DNA of 64,000 bases, taken from Mytilisepta virgata (taxonomy: Eukaryota > Mollusca > Bivalvia > Mytilida > Mytilidae). Positions 1-9,023 of this stretch are shown here, piece after piece; position 1 is the first letter of the stretch, and the number at the start of each line of letters is the position of its first letter. Made by a program: the position numbers and the translations under genes. The stretch is from the NCBI GenBank assembly GCA_028015205.1, contig CM051512.1, positions 23,467,139 through 23,531,138 of the forward strand. The letters are read 5' to 3'. The notes beneath the pieces were generated by a model, which saw nothing but the letters and a program-made list of their open reading frames with translations, did no database searches and was not told the origin of the DNA.

Positions 1-1308
1 TGTAATATCTGCAACTGTTTTACCTTTTTATGTAAGTGAATTTATAATATGTATCTGTGTAGTTTTAATGACAAATTAAGGGTCCAAGAACGGCTGAATT
101 CAAGACGGCTTTGTCGTCTGAGTGGTTCGAAGGATTTCTAAGGCGGCCCTGTCGTCTGAGTTATACAGCAGTCAACACAGGTTTCACGTCTGAATGGACA
201 ATTGGTCCATTGTCTGTACTTCAAATGTAAGTTTGATGTTCAAGCAAGTTCTGGCATTTGTCCTGGTTGTTTTGTAAATAGTTTGTCTCGTCTTGATTAT
301 CCCAGCTCTTTCGAAGAAAGATCGGGGGATATAGCTTCCGGTCTAATTCTTTCATCTATACGGTGACCAGATCTAGAGATAACAGAAAAAGCGCAAAATA
401 CTTTCGTTTCTAAATATTAAAATAGCAAGTGATTTTGACATGTTTGATAATGGTAGGGTAAACCAATGCGCTGAATATTTTTACACAATACGGACTAATA
501 ATGTAACAATTAATTAAGAAAACTTTTCACTCCAGGATAAAATATAATATTATAAGATTTAGTAAGCCTCTAAAACGAACATACAAGCACATTTCAAAAA
601 ATTAACGGGAATTATAGTATTTTGGTTTATGTTTTAATATTTTTCAATTCGTTACAATAAATGATTATTTTTATTGGGAATAGACATGTCATAGTAACAA
701 CTAAGTAGGGTGAATCCGCTTGGACAAACAATACACAAGAAACCAATACTCTCCGAAAATGGCGGGATGCTCTACGGTGTAAGAAAATATATTCCGTCTT
801 CTGAAATCATGAAATCATTGCTTGCACGGGTAGTTACCTAGTTAAATATTAAATGAACATAAATGGACTTTAAATTTGTAAACAATTATAAAAGCTTTTT
901 TAATACATTGTTTTCTATATATATTTAACAGAGACATTTGAAAAAGGCAGTTTTTAGGTCCTATTTCTATTTATTTTTAACGTTGCGGTCACATTTAAAA
1001 ATAAAAAATTTTAAGGTAAGGTTATCTAGTTCGAAATTTAAAACGTCAATGTAAACATTAAAAAACGAAACTACTGATCTGGACATTTTCCAACAAGAAT
1101 TTATAGGTTAGTCTGAAATATTTTAAGATAAATATGAACTCATGTGTTATAATTTTTTTTTCTTAAGATACATGTACCTGGAACTATATATTCAAGGCGG
1201 AATGAACTCGGGACTGTTGCATTTACTTTAATAAGTAATTATTGCATTACATTAGTTCCACTTCTGTCAGACAATATAATGTCTATAGGGTTCAATAAAT
1301 TTCAAAGC

Positions 1309-1316
1309 TGACGTCA
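1309..1316. promoter_or_regulatory. CRE site TGACGTCA (copy A)
   Basis: A perfect palindromic cAMP-response element (CREB/ATF site) lies about 450 bp upstream of the ISRE. It is kept in copy B at 54865-54872. Function is inferred only from the motif and its conservation. Confidence 0.4.
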
Positions 1317-1758
1317 CAAGACCAAACCAGGTTATACAGTATAACCAATGTTGCTATATACTGATCAGCCAATTAAAATGCAGTATTCAAATCAAATCAA
1401 ATTATTAATAGTAAGTTCTACATTTTTCAAATACTTTTAAGCAAACATATTCTTAATAGACACAATTTTCGTTTCTTTACATATACAGTACATGTATATC
1501 AACATTTTTTTAAAGTATATGTATATTTGAAAACAATTATAAATGCCTTGGAAATCATGTCTCATTTTGTTTCTGTTCATTTATAAAATTATAGGTAACA
1601 GAGACATTTAAAATTGCCAGTTTGTATAAATTTTTTTATATATTGCATACGTCACGTTTAAAAATAGAACAATAATCAGATCATACAAAGTAAGATTATC
1701 GAGTTCTAAATTTAAAACGCACTTAACTTCTTACGTCACAATCTAAACATTAAGGAAC

Positions 1759-1770
1759 GAAACCGAAACT
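1759..1770 (+). promoter_or_regulatory. ISRE / IRF-type site GAAACCGAAACT (copy A)
   Basis: The 12-mer fits the interferon-stimulated response element pattern GAAANNGAAACT exactly. It lies about 50 bp before a strong splice donor (GTAAGT, 1819-1824) that probably ends the first noncoding exon, so the site would sit at the core promoter of the cGAS-like gene. The same site is kept in copy B at 55332-55343. IRF-family factors, which bind such sites, exist in bivalves; binding here is inferred. Confidence 0.55.
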
Positions 1771-1774
1771 ACTT

Positions 1775-1818
1775 TGGAAAATTCACTGATCTAGACGTTT
1801 TGGTACAAGAATTGGTGT
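1775..1818 (+). other. Predicted noncoding exon 1 of the cGAS-like gene (copy A)
   Basis: The right edge is set by a consensus donor, GT|GTAAGT, at 1818/1819. The left edge (transcription start) is a guess from the ISRE position. In the reading frame that would join the coding exon through exon 2, a TAG lies a few codons before the donor with no ATG after it, so the exon should be untranslated. Confidence 0.4.
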
Positions 1819-2269
1819 GTAAGTTTTTAATTTTATAAGACATATTTTCAGGAATTTATTCAAAATCGTGTTTTGTATTATAATTTAACTGATGGTTTCT
1901 CAAAATACCTCAAACTATGTATTGTAAGCGAAAGTTAAACGTAAGTAATCAATGAAAGACATTAGTTCAACTTGATCTATCCGACAATATAACTTCTCAA
2001 GGGTAAAGAAATTTCATTGCTGTAAATTTTAATGGTATGGTCTAGCCTTTTGGCATGTTTTGTACAGATACATGTTTGTTAATAATTATTTATTTATTTA
2101 TTCGAATTCCTTTCTTGGAAAATACCTTATTTAGTTATATCCATTTATTTTGATTTTGCAAGAGAAAGCAGTTGAAGTTTATATACATGTAGTTAGTGTC
2201 AACCAAATGATTTTTTATCTATTAATATGAAACACAGACCTACTTAAATAAAAGCTTATGTATTTTCAG

Positions 2270-2333
2270 TACGAACAATTTCGAAGGGTCTACGAACTAC
2301 AAGAGGAATATACGACCGTTATTGTAATCATTG
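2270..2333 (+). other. Predicted 5'-UTR exon 2 of the cGAS-like gene (copy A)
   Basis: A 64-nt stretch is bounded by a pyrimidine-rich TTTTCAG acceptor (ending 2269) and a GTAAGA donor (starting 2334). It is open in the frame that joins the next exon (acceptor CAG ending 2483), but it has no ATG. It is identical in copy B (55844-55907). Confidence 0.5.
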
Positions 2334-2494
2334 GTAAGAACTGTTTAACAGACCATTAAAGGCGCTAATACAGCATGATACTTATACAAGACTTACATTA
2401 CACAAATAAATTCAAATTATACAAGATCTGCAAACAGATTGATAAACAAAATTTACTTTCAATAAAATAATTACAATTATCAGGTTTTCAGAAC

Positions 2495-4291
2495 ATGTGC
2501 AACATGGATTTATTAGACGAAGGACTTTCTTTAAGAGTCTACCAGTATGTCTGTAATATTATTGGATCAGAAAACGTCGTGAAAACAAGGCGGAAACTTC
2601 TTTCTACTTTCGATAGTGTTCAATTTGTCAAACATTCAACGTTTATTAGTAGTGGCAGTAAAGCTGAAGGTTTGGACTTCAAAACAAACGACATTGATGT
2701 AATGCAGTGCCTTAATATGATTCGTGTGTATGAAAATTCTACTAATATACCTTCATCCTGTAACGCTATAATAAAACTTGTAATGGAGAACAGGGAGACA
2801 AAACCAGGATTTACCTTACTTAAAACTGTTAAAATTCACAGTGCAAATTCCAACACTATTTCTATCAATCTTTATCAATATATTAGAGAGGACTCTTATG
2901 TGTCTTCCAAACGTTTCAGGGTGTATTTTATAAATGAAGGTGCATCCGTCATTCATGGTCCTTGCATTTCTACGCCTGATGGAATGTTTGATTTTGCATA
3001 TTGTTTCCGTTGCCATGAATGGATTTCATCTGCCCAAGAATGGTTTCATAGATCGAGGAATTCATGGCCGAGTAATGAATTAATTAGTAATATTATTGAT
3101 AACGGCGTTCTATTCGTACCTATTGGATGTAAAGGTTTACCAAATGAGGATATCGAATGGCGGATATCGTTCTCTGTTGCAGAAAAACAATTAATACATT
3201 CTTTTAATCATGTCCAGTTTTTATGCTATGGTCTGCTAAAAATTATCCTAACGGATTTAATTAAACCCAAACATGGTGACCTGGTATGTTCATATTTTCT
3301 TAAAACTATGATGTTGTGGCTGTGCGAAGAAACTGAACAATGTGAATGGAGAAGAGAAAAAATTTTGTATTGCTTTATGAACTGTTTCAGAAGATTGATT
3401 TATTGTGTTGAACATAAAACCCTTCTGCATTACTTTATGCCAGAGAATAATTTCTTCGAGGAAAGATTTACTGCTATACAACATTCACATTTATTATGTA
3501 ATTTATGGAGCATTTACAATCTTGGATGGAGATGTATCTTACTTACAGATACTTTCAAGTCATTTTCAAACACAGTTGTATCTTACAGTTTAGCCAATTT
3601 TCCCAGGGCTTCTTCAATCGGTGTTCTCTTTAATATAGTTCCGTCTGTCATTAATCTTAAAAATGATTTATTTAACATTTGTTTAGATCAACCTTCCAGA
3701 CAGTTTTATGGTTACTTTTGTGCCGTTGGCAGTCAGTGGGAATCTCAAAAATTACCTTTAAATATCAACTCTACAAACAATAAGTATTTCTACAAACAAT
3801 ACAAAAGAATTCGTTCTTATTTACTGATAGGTTTGAACAGTGATGCTGTGTCTGGATGGTTGATGTTAGCATCATTCTATTATACATGTAAACAGTACCG
3901 TGAATGTATGTACATTGTTGACTACTGTATATCTAAGTGCACACCAGATAAAATCCTTGCAACTTGTAATCCTGACATAGAACAGCAGAGTGGTTTTGAG
4001 AGAAACCTTCACCTTGTCGGGAAGCGTAATTACTTTAGCGTTGTGAGCCACTTTGTACATGATACGGTGGCCTTCCTTCGTTCCTCCGTCATTCTACCTA
4101 ATGAACTCAAATGTTATACTGATACCGATAAGAATCTGTGGGTTCCTTGTGTTGTATTTGCTTACTTTCTGAAGTTTCTTTGTTGTCACCATCAACATGA
4201 TAGAAGAGGACGATATCTTTCATTTCGTGAGCTTGAACTAACAGTAGCTGAGAACTATTTTATTGTGGAAAACGAACATCAGATTGAATAG
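2495..4291 (+). CDS. Candidate cGAS-like receptor, Mab-21-type nucleotidyltransferase, copy A (598 aa, C-terminus shortened)
   Basis: The protein has the fold signature of Mab-21/cGAS-like nucleotidyltransferases: a GS motif at residues 54-55, followed by D66-I-D68 as the first two metal-binding acids, and D166 in a strand (FDFAYCF) that fits the third. Downstream, an EWRISFSVAEK segment (about 221-231) and the following helix (NHVQFLCYGLLKI) are typical of bivalve Mab-21 proteins. A Cys/His cluster (CCHH, about 563-566) and a helical TPR-like tail end the protein. Members of this family that are active make cyclic dinucleotides after sensing foreign nucleic acid and signal to STING; activity here is inferred. 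All coding sequence is in one exon after an acceptor at 2483. The ATG at 2504 has a better start context (AACATGG) than that at 2495. Compared with copy B the reading frame ends early: a one-base deletion plus a substitution near 4288 puts a TAG in place of the last 15 residues. Confidence 0.85.
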   Translation: MCNMDLLDEGLSLRVYQYVCNIIGSENVVKTRRKLLSTFDSVQFVKHSTFISSGSKAEGLDFKTNDIDVMQCLNMIRVYENSTNIPSSCNAIIKLVMENRETKPGFTLLKTVKIHSANSNTISINLYQYIREDSYVSSKRFRVYFINEGASVIHGPCISTPDGMFDFAYCFRCHEWISSAQEWFHRSRNSWPSNELISNIIDNGVLFVPIGCKGLPNEDIEWRISFSVAEKQLIHSFNHVQFLCYGLLKIILTDLIKPKHGDLVCSYFLKTMMLWLCEETEQCEWRREKILYCFMNCFRRLIYCVEHKTLLHYFMPENNFFEERFTAIQHSHLLCNLWSIYNLGWRCILLTDTFKSFSNTVVSYSLANFPRASSIGVLFNIVPSVINLKNDLFNICLDQPSRQFYGYFCAVGSQWESQKLPLNINSTNNKYFYKQYKRIRSYLLIGLNSDAVSGWLMLASFYYTCKQYRECMYIVDYCISKCTPDKILATCNPDIEQQSGFERNLHLVGKRNYFSVVSHFVHDTVAFLRSSVILPNELKCYTDTDKNLWVPCVVFAYFLKFLCCHHQHDRRGRYLSFRELELTVAENYFIVENEHQIE

Positions 4292-4432
4292 CCAACCAAT
4301 GTCTAGAGATCGTTAGATTGTTGATAGATATATGATTCTTATGTTCAAAATGTATTACAGGTGTTGTAAATGGTAATTAGAAACATTTTTGTTGAAAGCA
4401 AATGATCAATTTGAAACGTATAATTCGCATAT

Positions 4433-4438
4433 AATAAA
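4433..4438 (+). terminator. Candidate polyadenylation signal AATAAA (copy A)
   Basis: This canonical hexamer lies about 140 bp after the stop codon of the cGAS-like gene and is kept in copy B (58008-58013). Use is not proven. Confidence 0.4.
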
Positions 4439-4459
4439 AACCATTTCGACGAAATGTGC

Positions 4460-5060
4460 ACATTTTGTGCATCAAAATTGGTATCAATGAATTTTATTTT
4501 ACCACGGAGCTGATGACACTGGTGTCGGGTGTATCCCTTATTCAGTTAGTAGTATTTCGATACTATCCCGATATTGATACTTTAAATTTACCTATACAAA
4601 ATTCCAATAAAATCTCCCTCGTGCGCAGCTCTGTCCATGGTTTTGGTTTCAACCCCTTTTGGTCATTTTGGTATTTTGAATTTGCTCAGCTATTTGGATT
4701 GTTGTTTTTTTTAAGGCCTTGAGCACAACTGGTGAATTTTACATCGACGAAATGTGCATATCTTGTGCATCGAAATTAGTATCAAAGAATTGTATTAATT
4801 ATATCACTGGCCTTTATACACACTGGGAATGTAACAGGTGCTGGACATGCTTTCCCTTTAGGAACATCTGCGTTCACTCCAGGTTTTTAATGGGAATTCA
4901 CATTTTTGTTTGGTTTATTATATGTTTTTTTGGTTATACAATTTTTGTACATGTATCCTTGTGGCGTTTGTTTGTTGTTTTCCATTCTTGTCTTTGTCTT
5001 TTCCTTGGATATCTAATTTATTGACTTTTCCACTGTTTTGTCACTTCGGTATTCTTTTAT
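4460..5060 (+). repeat. Dispersed repeat, ACGAAATGTGCA..GTGCATC family (copy A)
   Basis: The block holds two copies of a CGACGAAATGTGCA..TGTGCATC..AAATT motif (4450 and 4745) and a tail resembling the GAGCACCTGGGTTCACTCC tail of the reverse-transcriptase elements in this window. A related motif recurs at 44020-44060. Small open frames here (4456-4722, 4719-5024) follow the repeat and are not taken as genes. Confidence 0.6.
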
Positions 5061-5589
5061 ATAGTTCAATTATATGATATGGGCAAAGCAACTATAAGTA
5101 AATGAGAAAATCAAGCATACCAGTACACATGCAATACCTCATTGACAATTCAGACTTCGATAATGTAGAATAATAATGTATTTGATCGAAGTAAAACAAT
5201 AAGACGACAGTTCTGTTTATAAAACTAGGGGCAGTTTTCCCTCTTTGTACACAAATATACTTTATTAGCTCAGAGATGTCTGAGGTGAGACCATAATGTA
5301 GTATGCTACTTGTTTATTAGGTAACAATGAATTATGTTCCTTCCCACTACTTGGTTTTCTGTCTTATATTCCGTAAAAGAATTTTGCCGATTAAAAGAGC
5401 TATAAACTGGTTAGATTCTGTGTACTGCGAATTACAGGGGATATATGTTCCCTACTTGCACAAAATTCATTAGCTCGAACTACCGATACTTCAACCAGAT
5501 TCCGTCTTTTAAAGTTTGAGCTATCGGAGATCTTCTGTACATGTATCTATTACTCTTTTTTTTCTACATCAGCAACATTGTCAAGGCAA

Positions 5590-6060
5590 TGAAGAAGAGG
5601 ATAAATATACCTAAGGAGCAAACCAAAAAATGGAATCCATTAGACAGACAAACACAGGAAGACAGATGAACAATCACAAGCACACTAAAAACTAAAAACA
5701 AATGAACAACACGAACTCCTATAAAAACCATGAGTGAACTCATATGCTCCGGAAGGTTAAGTAGTAACAGCTCTGTATACAACACCCGTCGTGAAGTTCA
5801 ACACATTCAATCTGGTGGTAGTCACAAATCGGTGCAGGGATTGTAACGGTCAATCAATTCATGATGACAACCGTAAAGTTTCCTAAGTGATAACATCAAC
5901 TTATCCTTAATAAAACCCTGGTTAAGTAGCTTTTGTGACAGCAGTAATCGTCGTTATCGAAAGTCAAAAATTGTAACTCAGGCAATATCGAATAAGCTGA
6001 GAAACGTAGACGCCGTATGCAGGCGATGTTGGTATATTGCTTCTCAAGCAGGGAAAACTA
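5590..6060 (-). mobile_element. 5'-truncated reverse-transcriptase element, degraded (copy A)
   Basis: Read on the - strand, this is the last part of the same reverse-transcriptase element as 9024-10014: the C-terminal coding part with several changes, then the tail with the GGAGCA..TTCACTC..TATAGGAGTTCGTGTTG features, ending in AGGTATATTTATCC. It is present in both segment copies (59208-59670), so this insertion is older than the duplication. Confidence 0.75.
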
Positions 6061-7389
6061 ACACTAGGAAAGTTGAAGTCATCACGTATGACATAAACTT
6101 TTGTCTTCTAATTTGTTTTCGATTTTCCCCTCCTTGGAATATCCCTTTGGTATTTCTTGACTTTATTTACATTTGAAAAAAACACGCTTAAACATCCTTA
6201 AGTAGTAGCAAACGATAGACAATCCTCTCTACGGTATTTGCACTCGTTTTGAGCATACAGTGTCTTATAACTGGACCCTATCACAAATTCATACATAAAA
6301 TGTAGGCCAGGGTGATCTAATTTTTATATGGATATTCGTTTATTTTCCAAGACGCACCCACTGGTGAAATATTATACCTATATGACTTACAGTGTCTTAG
6401 AACAATCCGAACGCTATATCCTATCCAAAACTTAATTTTATACATTTGGCCTTTAAATTTTCATGTTTCTGACAGTTTTATATTTTGTACCTTTTTTGTC
6501 CGATTGATTCAGATTATTTGACACAAAATACATTTTAAAAATTCAGATCAACTGTATATAGTGAAATACATTACAAGTCTTTAACGTTCTTACTTCAGTC
6601 AATGGAAAATTATTGAAAAATATTTTCCATATATTGCAGTTTTTCCCTGCGCCATGTTTAATTAAAGATTTCTTTAATTACATTTGTTTAATACGTTTAA
6701 TACGGCTTTTCGGCCCGGTTGATAACGTTTTCCGTATTGTCCCGTATTAAAAAGCAGGGCCAATTACGAGACTTTTACTTCCGGGTGACCCGGAATAGAC
6801 GTTGCGGAACTTGTGCCGAATTTATTGTGATTTCATTAATTTCCGTTGTAAACAACGCTGCTTGAAAAATTGTGGATGTCTTGAGAATTATTTTTCGTCA
6901 TATACCTTTCTGAGAAGACATCATGTTGTAATTTTACATTCAGTGTCTCAACTGGTCACGCTGTCTTGCCAGGTACATGTATTGTGACTTAAATCATTAT
7001 TGTTGTTCATCTAAAATTGAACGTTTGGCATAACCAAAGAAAACGGGAGACTTTTATTCAGACATTTATTAAATGATATAACAGAAGAAGTCGTTAATTC
7101 CTAGAATTGCTATATGTCTCTCTCCCTTATAATAAGACAATCTTTTCTGTATAACCTACTGCCTAAATAAATAATGAGAATTAAGCGAAAATGAATAACA
7201 CTTAGAGAATAAAATCCTGTTTTTCTGAAATCTCGATATTGTGCAGCTCTTCGTATCAAAACTTTTCAAACGTTTGTGAGTTGCACTTGCTTAAACTTCT
7301 AAACCGAAGAGAAATGTTTTAAAGGTCCTAAAGCCATCCCATTTAATTCGAAGATTTATTAATGTGTAGCATTTTAAATATATATTTAC
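6061..7389. other. Noncoding stretch between repeat and PAN exon (copy A)
   Basis: No gene is supported here. A short TTTTCCCCTCCTTGGAATATCC repeat (about 6120-6165) recurs at 14090. A GC-richer patch at 6700-6800 (CGGCCCGG, CCGGGTGACCCGG) is kept in copy B and could be a promoter or an element end. The 61-codon frame at 6802-6987 starts without an ATG and is not taken as a gene. If the PAN exon is spliced, this is its intron. Confidence 0.5.
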
Positions 7390-7707
7390 AAAATTCCAGT
7401 TTTCTGTTAGTGTAAAGAAGTATCCATCTTTGTTGATTAATTCATCATCAGACAAAGACATGTTCAAAAGCTGACAATTATATTGATCCTTATAAAAATT
7501 CACAGCGTTACAGTCGACGAACGACAGACAGTTCCTGATACACATTTTCGGACCAACATTGTCAAAAGCGTATAAAATATGCGAATTCATGTATTTATTT
7601 TTTTGATAAATGCCACCAAAAACGTTGTCAATTTTTCCATTGCACGTTGATTGACCACAAGGTAGATTCAGTAGAAGAACAGAAATTATTAGATAATATC
7701 TTTTCAT
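7390..7707 (-). CDS. Secreted PAN/apple-domain exon, copy A
   Basis: The ORF opens with a signal peptide (MKRYYLIISVLLLNLPCGQS) and runs into a PAN/apple-like domain with the pattern YxKNKYMxSHxxxAxDNxGPKMC followed by CNAVNFYK and CQLLNMS. The closest relative in the window is the first exon of the PAN-EGF gene (44172-44510). At the same position where that exon ends (after NWTK), this one reads NWNF followed by GTAAAT, a usable donor in phase 0. So the likely coding exon is 318 nt (106 codons). Unspliced, the frame would run on to 7291 (138 aa). No following exon is visible at lower positions in this copy; it may lie outside the window, or the exon may be an orphan. PAN domains bind protein or carbohydrate ligands. 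Confidence 0.7.
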
Positions 7708-8224
7708 AATTTACGCTATGCATACAGCTTCTTCAGTGACGAAAGTTTCATATACATTGAATTGATATCAGAGAATCATACGTTCTAACCAATAAAATTT
7801 CAGCTTATCCAGATGACCCAGGAGCCGATTAGACATCAAAATCACACATTGGCGTTATTTTTTTTATTAGATACAAGTGGAAATTGATCAATTATATAAT
7901 AGCTCCTTTAGAAGATTGTTTGTGAACAGTTTTCACACTAAAATTAGTCTTTTGTTTCACATCACTGTCTTTTTTACTGATATTTAAACAGATTAAAATG
8001 TTAAACACTGAAGACTTTATTTTGGTCTCTGTGTTCTTTAAATTATGGCACAACTATTGACATCAAACAAATAACAATTTAAATTTGATAAAATATAAAC
8101 ATATAATTCAAAGTGAAATTTAAACAAAAGAATGTAGCCTCAATTGTCCGATGTGCTAAGTATCACTGGTAATGTAAAATAAGAGAACGTTTATGGCCGA
8201 CTATCACGTTTGAAACAAGTCTTA
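7708..8224. other. Noncoding stretch upstream of the PAN exon (copy A)
   Basis: This AT-rich sequence should hold the promoter of the PAN exon on the - strand. No clear core element or ORF was recognised. It is nearly identical in copy B. Confidence 0.4.
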
Positions 8225-8720
8225 TATCAGCATAATAATACCGCGGGAAAAGTCCGCAAGATCAAAATCCAAAGACAAGACAAACTCGGAGAACGGAACA
8301 TTACAGACAAATGTCACAAGGATACATGTATAACTAAATGAATAAAAAAAACATAATCAAGTAATCAAGACAGCACAGAAAAATATTGTTTTTTTACTTA
8401 CGACTCATAACGAGGGTTACATATTTTACTACTTAAACCATAATATCAACAAAAAATACCAAAGCAACAAAACAGCGGAAAAAGGCCACATATTCGAAAT
8501 CCAAGGGAAAGACAAGTCAGGAAAATGTAACACAACAAACAAACTCCACAACGATTATGTAAAACTAAAAGAATTAAAAAAAGTATAATAAACTAAATGA
8601 AACTAGCACAAGATGGCACAGAAATTCAAGCACTAGCAATGTGAACTCCCATTAAAAATCGAGAGTGACATCAGGTGTTCCGGAAGGGTAAGCAAGTCCT
8701 GCTCCGTTAACGACACCCAT
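8225..8720 (-). repeat. Dispersed repeat with GTGTTCCGGAAGGGTAAGCA tail (copy A)
   Basis: Two diverged similar stretches (about 8225-8390 and 8454-8620) are followed by a block that, on the - strand, resembles the tail shared with the reverse-transcriptase elements (GGAACACCT, GGGAGTTCACATTG). It has no coding capacity and is also present in copy B at about 61850-62345. Confidence 0.5.
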
Positions 8721-9023
8721 CACATTGCCATTGAGTAAAACCTAGTGAAGTGTCAAATTTGGTGGGGTGTCAAGTCCGATGAGGTGTCAATTCTAGTAGG
8801 ACGTGAAATCTAACTGACGATATATTAATATTAAACAGCTGTTTATCATTTTCGGTGAAACCATTTTTGATGCATACAATGCGCATATCGTCGATATTAG
8901 ACTCGTCAAGAAGAATGAACCAAAGTCTATACTCTTATTGTTTTAATTATTTTCTTATTTCATCCATTTTTTAAATAGATATTTAAAGTTGGCAGACAAA
9001 ATTAGATGCTGAATAATATATTT

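Larger units (their letters stand above)
880..2000. repeat. Diverged tandem pair upstream of the cGAS-like gene (copy A)
   Basis: Two diverged units, about 880-1330 and 1540-2000, share an ordered set of short blocks: an AGAGACATTT stretch, a GAGTTCTAAATTTAAAACG-like stretch, an AAACATTA..AACGAAAC stretch, a CTGATCT(G/A)GAC stretch with CAAGAATT, and an ACATTAGTTC..CAATATAA stretch. The second unit holds the full ISRE, the first only a half site. The arrangement suggests an old duplication of the promoter region. The same pair is kept in copy B (about 54400-55575). Confidence 0.65.

Noticed and set aside
2270..2333. 64-nt exon as coding sequence in frame with the cGAS-like start
   Set aside because: It is open and in phase, but the predicted exon 1 has a TAG in that frame with no ATG after it, so translation should start at 2495 or 2504.
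2816..3016. Short antisense frames within the cGAS-like genes (also 3290-3484, 3872-4060 and the copy B equivalents)
   Set aside because: Shadows of the coding frame on the other strand.
6802..6987. 61-codon + strand ORF kept in both segment copies
   Set aside because: No ATG start, no domain, and conservation is explained by the recent duplication.
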